In this document: positions 11,076 through 21,464 of the stretch, one piece after another | How positions within the stretch are numbered: the first letter of the stretch is position 1 | How the letters are laid out: the number at the start of each line of letters is the position of its first letter | NCBI GenBank assembly: GCA_963971225.1 | Contig: OZ020268.1 | Coordinates: 59,457,900 to 59,521,899, forward strand | Direction: 5' to 3' | From: Melieria omissa | Taxonomy: Eukaryota; Arthropoda; Insecta; Diptera; Ulidiidae | Length of the DNA: 64,000 nucleotides | Translations under genes and position numbers: made by a program | The notes under the pieces: model-generated | Databases searched by the model: none | What the model saw: the letters and a program-made list of their open reading frames with translations, nothing else | What the model was told of the DNA's origin: nothing

Positions 11076-13140
11076 TTGTTAATTTTTAATTTAAATAATT
11101 TTTTTTTAATTTCATGCATTAAGTTTTATTTTATATAATCTTGTATTAAATGATTTATTATGATACTGAATCTACTCACAATTTATGTGAGCTTCTACCG
11201 CACTAACTAATAAAAACAATGCTTTTATGTTTTTATGCTTTTACAACGGAAACGCAAGAATTCACTCAAAAAATGATAAAAACGAGAAAACACTAAATCG
11301 CGCAGTGGCAAGAAAAAATTGTTAATTTTAAATATTCATGCGCGCATTTTATTATTCGACAAAGCTTCAGCGTGCAGTAAAAACAATAAACTTAGCACAG
11401 CGGAAGTGTAAATTTCATACTGCCAATAAAAAGAATTATGTGCATTGCGGCCAAATGTATGCAATCATTTTTATTTTAATATCACACAATGCTTGGAAAA
11501 TATAATAAATAGTACTTATTTTTAGGCATCAAATAGCGTCAGTAAAAACAAATTGATACAACATAAATTTATGCTAAAAAATTTGACACAAATATTTTCG
11601 TTGAAAAGCTTGAAATCTAACTTAATAAAAACATTTTACCAAGTATGTATGTGCGCCTAAACGTATGTGACTTTAAAGGGATTGGCCTTGGTTCCAAATA
11701 AAACTACGTGGAAATATACTAAAATCAATGTAAATATTACCACAAAATTCTAAACAATTCTCCTGCCCCAAGCTACAACGCAAAGCTCTGTTCAAACCTC
11801 CTTAACTTTATTTTTTTATCAATCAAAACGTTTGGTACCCCTTTTCAATTTAATAATTTGTTGGCCATTATCCACTTTCCACTTGTCCACTTTCCGTTGT
11901 CCAAGTTATAATCAACAACAATAACAACAAATTATACACAGAGAGTTGTCAAACGGCCACAAAACAAACATAGTAGATCCATTGAGTTCTCCTCGGTTTT
12001 AGCAAAAAAATAAAAATTTTTAAATGTTACTTTAAAACACGTTGGTATTTGTTCTATGGTATCGCCAGTGTTTGTGCCAGTGCGACAGAAGGTGCTGCCG
12101 CAGCGGCCTTGCACTTTTGCGGCTGGCTGGCTGCTGGCGGTTAACATTTTATGCGCACTTTTTGGTAATAAACTTGTATTTTATTACTGTACAAGAATGT
12201 TGCAATATGTTTTTCCACTACGCCAACCACTTCTGTCCGTCGTCGCTGATATCTCTTCGACGTCGCGTACATGTTAGCAAAATAGTAGTAATAATTTTTT
12301 GTTGTTTTTGCCCCGCGCCCGAGTGCTTTGCACTGTTTCGGGGTAAATTGCCCGAATTGTCTTCATTGTTTGACATTTTACTGCATATTTGTTGGCGCAA
12401 CAAAGTTGCCAAAAAATTTCTGCCTCGCACCGCTCGTGGCGAGAGGCACTAAAAAGCTAGACAATGTTGTTCTGCAGTTTGTTGTTGCCACTTCTGTTGT
12501 TGTTGTATTGGTCTAAAAAGTACGACGTGTGTCGGTGTGTGGCGTGTATGTGACAAATTGTTTGCGGTTAAGTGTTGACATTATTATTGACGTTTTAATG
12601 GCTGGTTACAAGTGTGCAGCGGCTGGTGTTGGCGCCCATTAACTCGACAACTTCTTGTTGTTGTTACAGAAAAACACAAATGCAGTCAAGTGCTGCATGC
12701 AACATTTTAAATTAACTGCCGCCAAAGTTTGATATTAAAGTCGATGATGAATCAAACATAAAATACAGTTTCTGTCATTTCTCACGGAAATCAGCTCCAT
12801 ACCCGGCGGTTTGTTATGCATTATGCTGCAAAAACAGCAGCCAGCGCCTATACATATGCAATAGTTTTTCATAACTTCAACACCGCTCTTTACTTTTGTT
12901 TGTTGCTGCATTTATCTGCACTTGTTCCACTTGAATGAATGTGCAGCTCGGCCTGATATGCGAATGCCGCTTTCCATAGCATATTTTTAGGCTTAAGTTG
13001 CATGTAAATGCAAGTAAAGACAACGCACGCGCTCTTGTGTATAAATAAAACACTATAGAAAAGAACGTTGCCATCGCTGCTTGGTTTGAAAAACAAAAAA
13101 CCAACCTGTCAGCTGTGCGCGAACGAGGCAAATACACAGC
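11076..13140. other. noncoding stretch
   Basis: AT-rich, then GC-mixed sequence with GTT/CAA runs. Short frames (12042-12452 and its shadows) lack domain signals. I see no supported gene, RNA or terminal repeat. Confidence 0.4.
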
Positions 13141-13148
13141 TCAACAGG

Positions 13149-13302
13149 CAGGGGCGGATTTAGAAAAATATTTCGGGGGGGTTTCAAAAAGTAATCCTTT
13201 GATATTCATAAATTATCTTTTAATTTGTATGTAGTTTTAATGACGATCCTAATATTTCGGGGGGGTTTCAACCCCCAAAACACCCCCCTGAATCCGCCAC
13301 TG
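13149..13302. mobile_element. 154-bp hAT-type MITE with 8-bp TSD
   Basis: The element begins CAGGGGCGGATTTAGAAA and ends CCCCCTGAATCCGCCACTG, giving imperfect TIRs of the CAG-GGCGGATT type. It is flanked by a perfect 8-bp duplication TCAACAGG at 13141-13148 and 13303-13310. An 8-bp TSD with CAG..CTG ends is characteristic of hAT elements. No coding capacity. The TSD and crisp ends imply fairly recent insertion. Confidence 0.88.
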
Positions 13303-13310
13303 TCAACAGG

Positions 13311-14890
13311 CAAACAGACAGACTGACAACGCGCCGGAAACACTGAACTGCAAGCAGATATGGGGAAATGTGTTGGTTGATTTCAAACAAAGCCCCAACT
13401 GTGTGTGGAAACAGCTTTTCATATTTCACCAACATATGTCAGTGCTGGGATAACAAAAGACTGTGGGTAGTGTGGCACTGTGTGCGGCTGTATTGCATAT
13501 GCACAGGCGCTGACATTTTTTTAATAATAATAAAAGCGCCGACGCAGCGGAGTTGCTGGCACAAAAACAATGCAAACTGAACATCTTTTAAAGCAAACAC
13601 ATATCATTTGGCATCTATTTATGTGAACCGCTGGAGAGGGGAAGGTAAATAAAAATTTAAAGCCGCTTAGATAGCAGGGAATTTTTTAAGGCTTAGAAAA
13701 CACGGAACTGTCTGCTGAAATAAACTGGGAACATTAACCCTTAAAAGACCCAGTTAGTGCTGCAGCTGGTATAATTTTAAGCACTAACGGGACAGAATTG
13801 ATGTGTGAGCGGAACGTTTAAAGTCCCCTATTCGTTATCTGAAGTAATTGTTGAGATTTTTTGTGGCAGTTTGTGCTGCTTTTTATATGTTATTATGTAT
13901 ATTTATATATGTTTATGTTTTTCGGTATATTTCAGACAAAAACAATATAGATAGAAACATAGTAAGCCAAGAGTAACATTAGCTTTAAAGCGCAGTCAAG
14001 TCAAACAATAGCTAAAGTCATCAAATGCGTAGAAATACCTTCACTAACTTCACTTCTCCTGCTCCTCTCCGACCACATCTAACTACTCTAAATCTACATC
14101 TGCAGATCTTAATATTTCCATCAACTTTCAATGCCGGAATTTGTATTTTCCCTGTTCGCTGTTGTGTTAATTATTTCTTGATGTTAACTAAACTTACGTC
14201 TGCCAGCGCGTCTCCATTCCATTTCCACTTTTCGCCCCATCAAATGAGTGGCACAACTACATTAGTTGCTTAATTTTCGCCATTACTGCATATATTCCAC
14301 CCCCTCAATCCCGCCCGTTACAACACACAATGCGCATTTATGCTGTGGCCGTTGCTGTGTGTCATCATCGTTGCTGCATATGTGTCGGGTGTTTGTGCGT
14401 AATTAGTCCATTTGTGGGGTGTGGGGGTGAACGAATGCCCTACTTATTAACTCATTTACGCCAATAATGAATGCCGCTGCGTATTTGTGCGCAGTGCCTG
14501 GGTGCGGACGACGGCAGTTGGGACGCGCTGGGGGATTAATAAGCCCGAGTATGTTTCGCCTGTCGTTATCAAGGCGTATGCGCAATTTTTAGTAAAGCAT
14601 TGCTCAGAGCCGCATAGCCGAAAGCGAATGAAATTGTTACAAAAAGAACACAAAGAACACAAAGAGAACAAAGGAGGGGATGGATAGATGTGAGAGTGGG
14701 CAGAAAGGCTACAAGCCTTCCATAGCACTCAGTCCATTTCAGACCATTGTACTATACCTATGGGGGATAGGGAAGGAAAATGAGAGTAATATCTCATATT
14801 TCACCCGTTTTTTAAATGCGTATGCAACACTGTCTTTCCAATATATGTTACAGCACACCTTCTAAGCGGATGGGAAAAGGGAGGGGGAGG
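13311..14890. other. noncoding stretch
   Basis: No supported gene. Frames at 14025-14273 and 14403-14728 are short and overlap in several phases, as expected by chance. An A-rich AAAGAACAC tandem sits at about 14640-14670. Confidence 0.4.
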
Positions 14891-14892
14891 GG

Positions 14893-15110
14893 ACCTACAG
14901 TTTGACGCCGAATCCGAACGGCGATTGGCAGTTTTTCGTTCTCATACTTGGAGGTTTTGCCTGCCAAGAGCGCACTTGTGCGATTCTTGTAATTCTCATT
15001 CCCTTCATGTGGATAGCGAAGGAAGTAGACGAGCCAGGAATCGAACCTGGAGCCTTTGGTATGAGAAGCCAGCGCGCTACCCGCTGGACTATCAAGGCCG
15101 GCGCAGTATA
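14893..15110 (-). mobile_element. tRNA-headed SINE (family A)
   Basis: Read on the minus strand, the head starts near 15105 with GCCTTGATAGTCCAGCGGG, contains a CTCATA anticodon-loop-like segment, and has a B box GGTTCGATTCC (15037-15047, complement), the RNA polymerase III internal promoter. The body ends in GCCGTTCGGATTCGGC and AACTGTAGGTCCC at about 14893. The body is shared with the SINEs at 28.1 and 62.3 kb, which have a different head. No TSD is resolved, because a LINE inserted about 35 bp beyond the tRNA end. It is a retroposon and not a functional tRNA gene: the acceptor stem does not pair well. Confidence 0.75.
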
Positions 15111-15614
15111 TTTACAAAGGTATTTACAAAGTACAAAGGAGGGGGTGTCGAGTGTGAAATGGATCTCCTGCTGGGGATCTTGAGTAGCACAGGGCTCGGT
15201 CAAGCGATGTTACGGCCGTGGTACCGGAGGTACCCGACCGCTAGCCTCTGCCGCAGCCAAGACCGCAGTGCGTGGTGCGGAGCCACATCCTGCTCGAGGT
15301 GACACTGCTGCGGAGTCCGCTACAGCGAACACCCATGCAGAACACTGCGGATCTAGACTGGGAAGTCAATAAACATCTCCCCCCAAAATCAGGGTGTTAT
15401 GCGACCCGTGCCCCTGATTGGTTTGCAGCCGGGGGGTGAAGTACCTGGCTGTGGGCGAACGGAGCCTCCCCGACACCGGGCCGAATCGGGTGTAGTACTT
15501 GGCCTTGCCATGGCAGAGGGGGCGCTGTCATGGTCGACCATCGTTTCGCCCCCACCTCCTCAGGCCCGCCGCGCTTGCCTTGTCGAGCAAAGCGGGCGAT
15601 TATGATATCATGTC

Positions 15615-16796
15615 ATGGCTTCTTCCGGTTTGGCCTCGGAACTCGCGGGAGACGAGGATAACCTCTCCCTAACTGACTTGGACAACCTCTCAGGGCTAAG
15701 TCAGGACACATTAACTGAGAGCGTCGGGATGCGCGCCAGTGGCGCCATCCCGACACCCGTTTTACCGAGCGGACCGCAGACCTCCAGTGGAGAGAAGCGC
15801 GACGCGAAAAAACCTAAAAAGCGGACAGTGAAGGCCGCCTACAACCACGCCCTATTCGTTCTCGCTAAGATAGCTGAGAATGAAAAGAAGGGCGTAGCGG
15901 TCGAAAGGGACGCAGCCGACAAGCGAAGGTACCAGGCAGTCGTCGATGAGTACCTCGCAGCGCAGGCTCGAGCAGAAGAGCAGCCGACTACCAGCGGGAA
16001 GGCAGCTGCCATGTTAAAAAGGGTTAGGTCCCAGGATTCGTCCGAAAACCATGCCAAACGAGTGAAGGACGCCAGAGGCGCCCCGCGGAGGAAACCGCAC
16101 TCCTCGAGCGAGCAGGTCCGCCTCTTCAGTGAAGTGGCTAAGGACCAGCTCTGTATGGCATTGGTGGACGAGCTTAATAGCACGGGCCGGTCGATCAGCG
16201 AGCGATGGGATAAGATCGAGGCGAGGCTTTCCGACCTGGTGTTGGAAAAGCTGAGAGCAAAACCAGGATCTATCCCCAGTTTCGACTGTTCGGACGTGGT
16301 CAGGGGCCATCGGGTGATTCGATGTGACGACGAGGCCTCGAGGGTATTCTTGCTGGAGTGCGTCGCTAAGATCAGCGGCGCCTGGGAGGGTCTGAAGCTC
16401 AGACTAGTACCGGCCAGCGAGATCCCCAAGAGACCGAGGGCGCGCATCTGGTTGCCTAAGGGGCAGACTGACCATGCGAGAATAGTGGAGACACTCGCTC
16501 TGCAGAACCCGGAGGTGCCTATGGATGACTGGGTCATCATTAAGGCGGAGGAGCCCTCGAAGAACAGCCAGACGTTCGTGGTCCTGATCAACCCAGAGAG
16601 TGTTGAGGCCATCGAAAAGGCTGACGGAAAGCTGAGGTATGGCATCAGAAAGGCCAGGATCCGTGTCTGGACATCCGACGCGGGTACTGGTCAAGATGAC
16701 ATACCGGCCCTCAATCCAGATGAGGTGGAAGACACCAACAAGTTGTTGGACGACCTGGCGCTGGATGACAAGGATAAACCCGGTAAAGATGCTTAG
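15615..16796 (+). CDS. LOA LINE ORF1 protein (nucleic-acid binding)
   Basis: 393 codons from ATG 15615, the first in-frame ATG after the 5' UTR. The N-terminal part is acidic (about residues 10-35, EDNLSLTDLDNLSG), then a Lys/Arg-rich segment (KRDAKKPKKRTVKAA) and an Arg-rich stretch about residues 140-165. The C-terminal half, about residues 220-365, contains RARIWLPKGQ, DWVIIKAEEPSKNSQTFVV and LRYGIRKARIRVW, a pattern like the DUF4780 domain found in insect LINE ORF1 proteins. No CCHC zinc knuckles are visible. LINE ORF1 proteins coat element RNA in the ribonucleoprotein. Its stop TAG (16794-16796) overlaps the ORF2 start, implying coupled translation. Confidence 0.88.
   Translation: MASSGLASELAGDEDNLSLTDLDNLSGLSQDTLTESVGMRASGAIPTPVLPSGPQTSSGEKRDAKKPKKRTVKAAYNHALFVLAKIAENEKKGVAVERDAADKRRYQAVVDEYLAAQARAEEQPTTSGKAAAMLKRVRSQDSSENHAKRVKDARGAPRRKPHSSSEQVRLFSEVAKDQLCMALVDELNSTGRSISERWDKIEARLSDLVLEKLRAKPGSIPSFDCSDVVRGHRVIRCDDEASRVFLLECVAKISGAWEGLKLRLVPASEIPKRPRARIWLPKGQTDHARIVETLALQNPEVPMDDWVIIKAEEPSKNSQTFVVLINPESVEAIEKADGKLRYGIRKARIRVWTSDAGTGQDDIPALNPDEVEDTNKLLDDLALDDKDKPGKDA
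16789..16796 (+). promoter_or_regulatory. ORF1 stop / ORF2 start overlap (ATGCTTAG)
   Basis: The ORF2 ATG (16789-16791) precedes the ORF1 TAG (16794-16796), overlapping by 8 nt in a -1 phase. Such overlaps in non-LTR elements are used for termination-reinitiation of ORF2 translation; that use here is inferred. Confidence 0.65.
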
Positions 16797-19700
16797 GGTC
16801 GTGCAGGTGAACCTGAAGCACTCGAAGTGTGCTTCAGACAACCTGTCTGTTCTCCTCAGCGAGGAGAACGTGGACCTCTGCATCCTACAGGAGCCCTGGG
16901 TCAGAGACTCCACGGTTAAGGGCCTAAACATCCACGGGTACAGTCTTCTGTACAGGGTCTCTTCAGGTACACCTAGAGCCTGCATATTAGCTAAGAAACA
17001 TATTAACGCTTTTCTATGTTGCAGCCTGAGTAGTGACGACCTCGCCGTTGTGAGGCTCACGGACGCGCGAGGGCAACCCCTAATGGTGGCGGCTTCTTAC
17101 ATGGCCCACGACAAGCCGGCACCACCAGCGGAGGTGCAGACATTAGTGGAGGCAGCCCGCAACGCCAAATGTGACTTGCTGCTGGGGTGCGATGCTAACG
17201 CCAGGCACACACTTTGGGGCAGCAGCGAGGACAACGAAAGGGGTGAGTCTCTCTTCAACTTTATCTTAGATTATAACCTTAGTGTCTGCAATTTGGGTAA
17301 CACTCCTACCTTCACCTTCCCGAGCTCAGAGAGCTTTCAGGGGTGGGAGGAGGTACTCGACGTAACTCTGCTACTCGACCAGACGAACTTGAACATTGAG
17401 GGTTGGAGGGTGTCCGACAAAAAGTCTTTCTCGGACCACAAATATATCATGTGCAGCGTTGACACACCGGTGTGTACTCCAAAAAAGTTTAGGAACCCAC
17501 GGAAGACGGACTGGAACAGATATGAGAGTATCGTGAGGTCCCAATTCCTAAGGTTCCCAAAATCTAGCATTAGCTCTATATCCGAGTTAGAGAAGAGAGC
17601 AAATCGGCTCGAAAAAACTCTCACTAGAGCATTTGACCAATCTTGTCCGATTCGTCACGAAAGGAAACCAATTCCACCGTGGTGGAATAAGGAGCTTTCT
17701 GAGTTGAGGAGGGAGACCAGAAGAATCTTTAATGAGTCCTACAGGACCAAGGTTTGGCAGCCATACAGGGAATGTCTGCGCAAATACAAGCGAGCTATTG
17801 GATCTGCCAAGAGGCAGTCGTGGCAAAACTTCTGTTCTTCGATTGAGAACGTTAAGGAAACGGCCAGGCTAAGCAAAGCTCTGGCCAAGGGATATTCACC
17901 CCCGACGCTTTTACACAGGCCGGATGGGACAGCCATGGAATCAGTGGCAGAGTCATTGGAACTCTTAACGTCCACTCACTTCCCCGAATGCGATGTGACC
18001 GCACCCAGGGTGCTACCAGTTCGGAGCCCTAGGTCGAGAGCGGTCGCCCAGAAGGTGATCTCTAGGGAGATGACCCGCTGGGCTATCGGCTCCTTTTCCC
18101 CATACAAAAGTCCCGGTCCAGACCGAATTCTGCCCATCATGCTACAAAGAATGGGGGAAGGCGCGATGGACTGGCTTCGAGAGCTCTTTGTCAGCTGCAT
18201 AGCACTGAACTATATACCCAAATCATGGCGGAAAGCCAGGGTGGTATACATACCAAAGGCAGGCAAAAGAGGACATGTCCTTCCGAAGGACTTTAGGCCA
18301 ATTAGCCTGACCTCGTTTGTGTTAAAAACGCTCGAGCGCGTACTGGACACGTATATAAGAGGAAGCCTGGAAGAGAACCATCTATCCACGGCTCAGCATG
18401 CGTACACGAAAGGTAAATCCACCGAGACTGCTCTGCACGAGGTCGTGAGGACCGTAGAGAGATCTCTGTCATTTAAAGAATATACCCTGGCGGCGTTTCT
18501 TGACATTGAAGGAGCATTTAATAACGTGGATAAGGAAGCCATAGTTAACTCCCTGATAGACCTACAGGTCGAGGGTTGCATCTGTTCGTGGATTTCGGCT
18601 CTGCTAAGTAGCAGACAGATCCAGGCTGAACTCGGCAACTCGAGTATCACACGATATGCAAAGAGGGGGACACCCCAAGGAGGGGTAATATCTCCATTGT
18701 TATGGCTAATTACCTTGAACCCCATACTAAGGACTCTTAACCGAGGTGGGGTCAAGGTGATTGCGTACGCCGACGACATCATCATTATGGTGACAGGGCC
18801 CTTCCTAGATACAATTAGTGGCATCTTGGAGGGTGCTCTGAGCACTCTGAGCAGCTGGGCCGCTCGATGCGGGCTTGGGATTAATCCTACCAAAACAGAG
18901 CTGCTACTGTTTACAAAAAAGTACAAAGTTCCCCCATTTCGATTGCCGAAGCTCAAAGGTAGCGAGCTCAGGCTATCCTCGGAAGCTAAATATCTTGGAG
19001 TCATATTAGACACCAAACTTAGCTGGAAATCTAATATACAGGAGAGGGCAAGAAAAGCACTGGTAGCGTACTACTCGTGCAGCAGACTCTTCGGTAAAAA
19101 ATGGGGCCTACAACCGAAGATGGTGCGTTGGACCTATACAGCGATAGTTCGACCCATTCTCACGTACGGAGCACTGGTGTGGTGGCCGGCGTTAGAGAAG
19201 AACCACAACGTCAATAGACTTAATGCAGTGCAGAGGGCGGCGTGTGTCGGGATTACGGGGGCCTTGAAGTCCTGCCCTTCTGATGCTTTAAATACGCTTC
19301 TTCATCTGCTGCCGATTGAATCTTTTATTAGACGGACCGCCGCCTCTAGCGCATTGAGACTGAGAGAATCATCTCAATGGACGGAAAGACCTTACGGACA
19401 CAGTAGCATCCTCACGAAGGTTCCGACGGACCTAAGGGGAGATACGGACTACACCAAAGAATGTGCCGACTTTGGTGTTAGGTTTTCCACGCTCTTTCCC
19501 TCCAGAAGGGAATGGGAGCGTTACGCAACTGTTTTTACAAACGTAGAAACCTCCCTATACACAGACGGTTCAAAGATGGACTGTGGTGTTGGGGCAGGTG
19601 TTTACTCCAGGGATCTGGTTGTGGAAAAAGCTTTTCACCTACCGGATTTCTGCAGTGTTTTTCAAGCGGAAGTCTTTGCAATAAGAGAAGCCTGCAGGAT

Positions 19701-20382
19701 TCTCCTACAGCAAGAAATCCAGAGTAGGGATGTTTTCATCTTTTCAGACAGCCAAGCAGCCATCAAGGCACTCACCAAGCCCATAGTGAAATCTAAACTG
19801 GTCAGGGACTGTAAAGAATTGCTAGGGTTGGTGGGTGGTCGGGTGGATCTTACCATCTGCTGGATACCCGGTCACGCGGGTATCAGCGGAAACGAGTCAG
19901 CCGACGAGTTGGCCAAGGTGGGATCCGCCATGGACTCACAGCCCGAAAGGGTGGCACCGCCTTTAAGTGCAAGGCTACAACAGATAAAGGAAAGTTTCCT
20001 TAGGAAGGCGGACAGTAGGTGGAGCAATCTTGACAGCTGCAGAGTGGCTCGACAGATCTGGCCACGCTACGACTCCCACAGAACCAACGACCTGCTGCTA
20101 AATTCTCGTAGGAATGTTTCTAGGCTGACGGCCGTGATCACGGGTCACTGGCCGATTGGCCTACACGCAGCGAGATTGGGAATCCCCCACAACCCCTTTT
20201 GCAGAAGCTGCAGAGAAACCAACGAGAGTGAGACACTCGAGCACTTCCTCTGCGGCTGCCCTGCCTTAGCATTTAAAAGACTAAATTCCTTGGGGAACAG
20301 TCTGATTAGCTCTCTAGCTGATCTGTCTGAAATAAGACTAAAATGCATCAAGTCCTATTTGGACGATGCTGGTTGGCTTTAG
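16789..20382 (+). CDS. LOA LINE ORF2: endonuclease, reverse transcriptase, RNase H
   Basis: 1197 codons from ATG 16789, chosen because ATGCTTAG overlaps the ORF1 stop and RVVQVNLKHSK is a typical APE-endonuclease start. An open extension back to 16639 overlaps ORF1 and is not needed. Order: endonuclease (residues about 1-225: ILQEPWVRD, LLGCDANARHTLWG, FSDHKYIMCSV); reverse transcriptase (about 430-760: YKSPGPDRILP, motif A FLDIEGAFNN, motif B GTPQGGVISPLLW, motif C YADD); RNase H (about 925-1050: YTDGSKMDCGVGAG, FQAEVFAIREA, FSDSQAAIKAL, WIPGHAGISGNESADELA); then the cysteine cluster CRSCRETNESETLEHFLCGC. All catalytic residues I can identify are present. It nicks target DNA and copies element RNA in the nucleus. 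Confidence 0.93.
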   Translation: MLRVVQVNLKHSKCASDNLSVLLSEENVDLCILQEPWVRDSTVKGLNIHGYSLLYRVSSGTPRACILAKKHINAFLCCSLSSDDLAVVRLTDARGQPLMVAASYMAHDKPAPPAEVQTLVEAARNAKCDLLLGCDANARHTLWGSSEDNERGESLFNFILDYNLSVCNLGNTPTFTFPSSESFQGWEEVLDVTLLLDQTNLNIEGWRVSDKKSFSDHKYIMCSVDTPVCTPKKFRNPRKTDWNRYESIVRSQFLRFPKSSISSISELEKRANRLEKTLTRAFDQSCPIRHERKPIPPWWNKELSELRRETRRIFNESYRTKVWQPYRECLRKYKRAIGSAKRQSWQNFCSSIENVKETARLSKALAKGYSPPTLLHRPDGTAMESVAESLELLTSTHFPECDVTAPRVLPVRSPRSRAVAQKVISREMTRWAIGSFSPYKSPGPDRILPIMLQRMGEGAMDWLRELFVSCIALNYIPKSWRKARVVYIPKAGKRGHVLPKDFRPISLTSFVLKTLERVLDTYIRGSLEENHLSTAQHAYTKGKSTETALHEVVRTVERSLSFKEYTLAAFLDIEGAFNNVDKEAIVNSLIDLQVEGCICSWISALLSSRQIQAELGNSSITRYAKRGTPQGGVISPLLWLITLNPILRTLNRGGVKVIAYADDIIIMVTGPFLDTISGILEGALSTLSSWAARCGLGINPTKTELLLFTKKYKVPPFRLPKLKGSELRLSSEAKYLGVILDTKLSWKSNIQERARKALVAYYSCSRLFGKKWGLQPKMVRWTYTAIVRPILTYGALVWWPALEKNHNVNRLNAVQRAACVGITGALKSCPSDALNTLLHLLPIESFIRRTAASSALRLRESSQWTERPYGHSSILTKVPTDLRGDTDYTKECADFGVRFSTLFPSRREWERYATVFTNVETSLYTDGSKMDCGVGAGVYSRDLVVEKAFHLPDFCSVFQAEVFAIREACRILLQQEIQSRDVFIFSDSQAAIKALTKPIVKSKLVRDCKELLGLVGGRVDLTICWIPGHAGISGNESADELAKVGSAMDSQPERVAPPLSARLQQIKESFLRKADSRWSNLDSCRVARQIWPRYDSHRTNDLLLNSRRNVSRLTAVITGHWPIGLHAARLGIPHNPFCRSCRETNESETLEHFLCGCPALAFKRLNSLGNSLISSLADLSEIRLKCIKSYLDDAGWL

Positions 20383-20509
20383 AGCCCAGTATTTTCTCCC
20401 ACGCAGGGAAGACCCAGACGAGGAGGCGACAACAAAACGGCACATAGTGCTACTTGAGTGTGCTCTGAGAGCACGCAGTCGCTGCTACCTACCTACCTAC
20501 AAAGGAGGG

Positions 20510-21290
20510 AGTAAAGCATAAACAAGCCACTGGCCAAGGAGCAAGGAAATGCAAATATGAGAAAACCCAGTGGGAGTGTGTAGAATATAAGGCAAGTTTT
20601 TGAAAATATATATGTAAAAAATATATATAAAATTATATTGCAACCCTATTTTATGTAACTGAGATTTAAAAACTCAAGGTTAATTTGGTCACATAAATAT
20701 TAACTAATAAATCATTTATTTCAACTAAATATTCGCTGACTGACCTCAGAACTGTAGTTGCCTCAACTTTTAAATCAAACTTGTTTATAATTTGCCCAAA
20801 AAAATTAAGAGTTAAAGAGTTAAATTCGCCAAACTATTTCGAGTGCCTCTGTCACTCGTTCGTCGTTTTGTATGTCTGAACAATCACCAATCAATCACCG
20901 CAACCAAATGTACGTAATGACCAAATCGCCAGCAACATCCAATTTCTAATCTCATTAAATTACACTTCAGGCAGCACAAACACTCAACACTGTCGTCACA
21001 AATCGGCCGAATTTCAGTGTCTTTCAAATTTGTGTTGTTGTTGCGCTGGTGACTTCGTGTCAGCCTGCAGCAAGTCGTGTCGATGGCTAATTGAAATTCC
21101 GTGGCCTCAATGTGAGGTACTGCCAGCAGCAAATAAAACGCAGCTAACACGCAAAAAGCGCCAAAGAAGTTAAGAAAATGAGGAAAACCAGTTTTAACCC
21201 CCACCCGTCGATATTTGATTATTGCTCACCTTGTTTGTCGCAAAGCATAACATTTTAAAAATATTGTTATGTAAATATTCATTGCGCTCA
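20510..21290. other. noncoding, likely intron of the minus-strand gene
   Basis: No coding signal beyond short chance frames (20884-21204). It lies immediately downstream, in the minus sense, of a good donor at 21291-21286, so it is probably intronic. Confidence 0.5.
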
Positions 21291-21291
21291 C

Positions 21292-21384
21292 CTTTTCACG
21301 CAGCATGTCGCGTATGCGGCCTGCCTGGTTTTTGGAACGGTGCAGCTCTAGCTGCAGCTCCAAGCAGCGTTCCTGCCAGTTGAT
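21292..21384 (-). CDS. coding exon of a predicted coiled-coil protein
   Basis: A 93-nt (31-codon) exon of phase 0/0. On the minus strand it is preceded by a pyrimidine-rich TTTTTGCCTTTTCAG acceptor and followed by AAAAG|GTGAGC, both strong consensus sites. It encodes a highly charged amphipathic segment including INWQERCLELQLELHR and GRIRDMLREK, strongly predicted to be helical and likely the start of a coiled coil. The frame joins directly to the 286-codon exon upstream (..AVPE|INWQ..). I do not recognise the gene. The next exon lies to the left and was not found in this window. Confidence 0.75.
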
Positions 21385-21464
21385 CTGAAAAGGCAAAAAC
21401 AAGAACGAAACAAAAATTTGTTAGCATCACACAGAAGCAGTCGCAACGCATCGTTGTGTCTCAC

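Larger units (their letters stand above)
15144..20497 (+). mobile_element. full-length LOA-clade non-LTR retrotransposon, apparently intact
   Basis: A 5.35-kb element flanked by the 12-bp duplication TACAAAGGAGGG at 15132-15143 and 20498-20509. It has a GC-rich 5' UTR of about 470 bp (15144-15614), ORF1, an overlapping ORF2 and a short 3' UTR ending in a (CCTA)n tail instead of poly(A). Neither ORF contains a stop or frameshift. Sequence is markedly more GC-rich than the AT-rich surroundings. The perfect TSD and intact frames point to recent insertion by target-primed reverse transcription, just outside the family A SINE. Confidence 0.93.

Noticed and set aside
9557..11138. ORFs of FILFYFILFYF repeats, resembling membrane proteins
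   Set aside because: Direct translation of (ATTTT)n arrays.
15036..15105. Functional tRNA gene
   Set aside because: A/B boxes and a CTCATA loop are present, but the acceptor stem does not pair and a SINE body follows.
15839..16645. 268-codon antisense ORF over LOA ORF1
   Set aside because: Shadow of a GC-rich coding sequence; the sense frame has recognisable features and a coherent element structure.
18393..19016. 207-codon antisense ORF over the LOA reverse transcriptase
   Set aside because: Shadow of ORF2; no own motifs.
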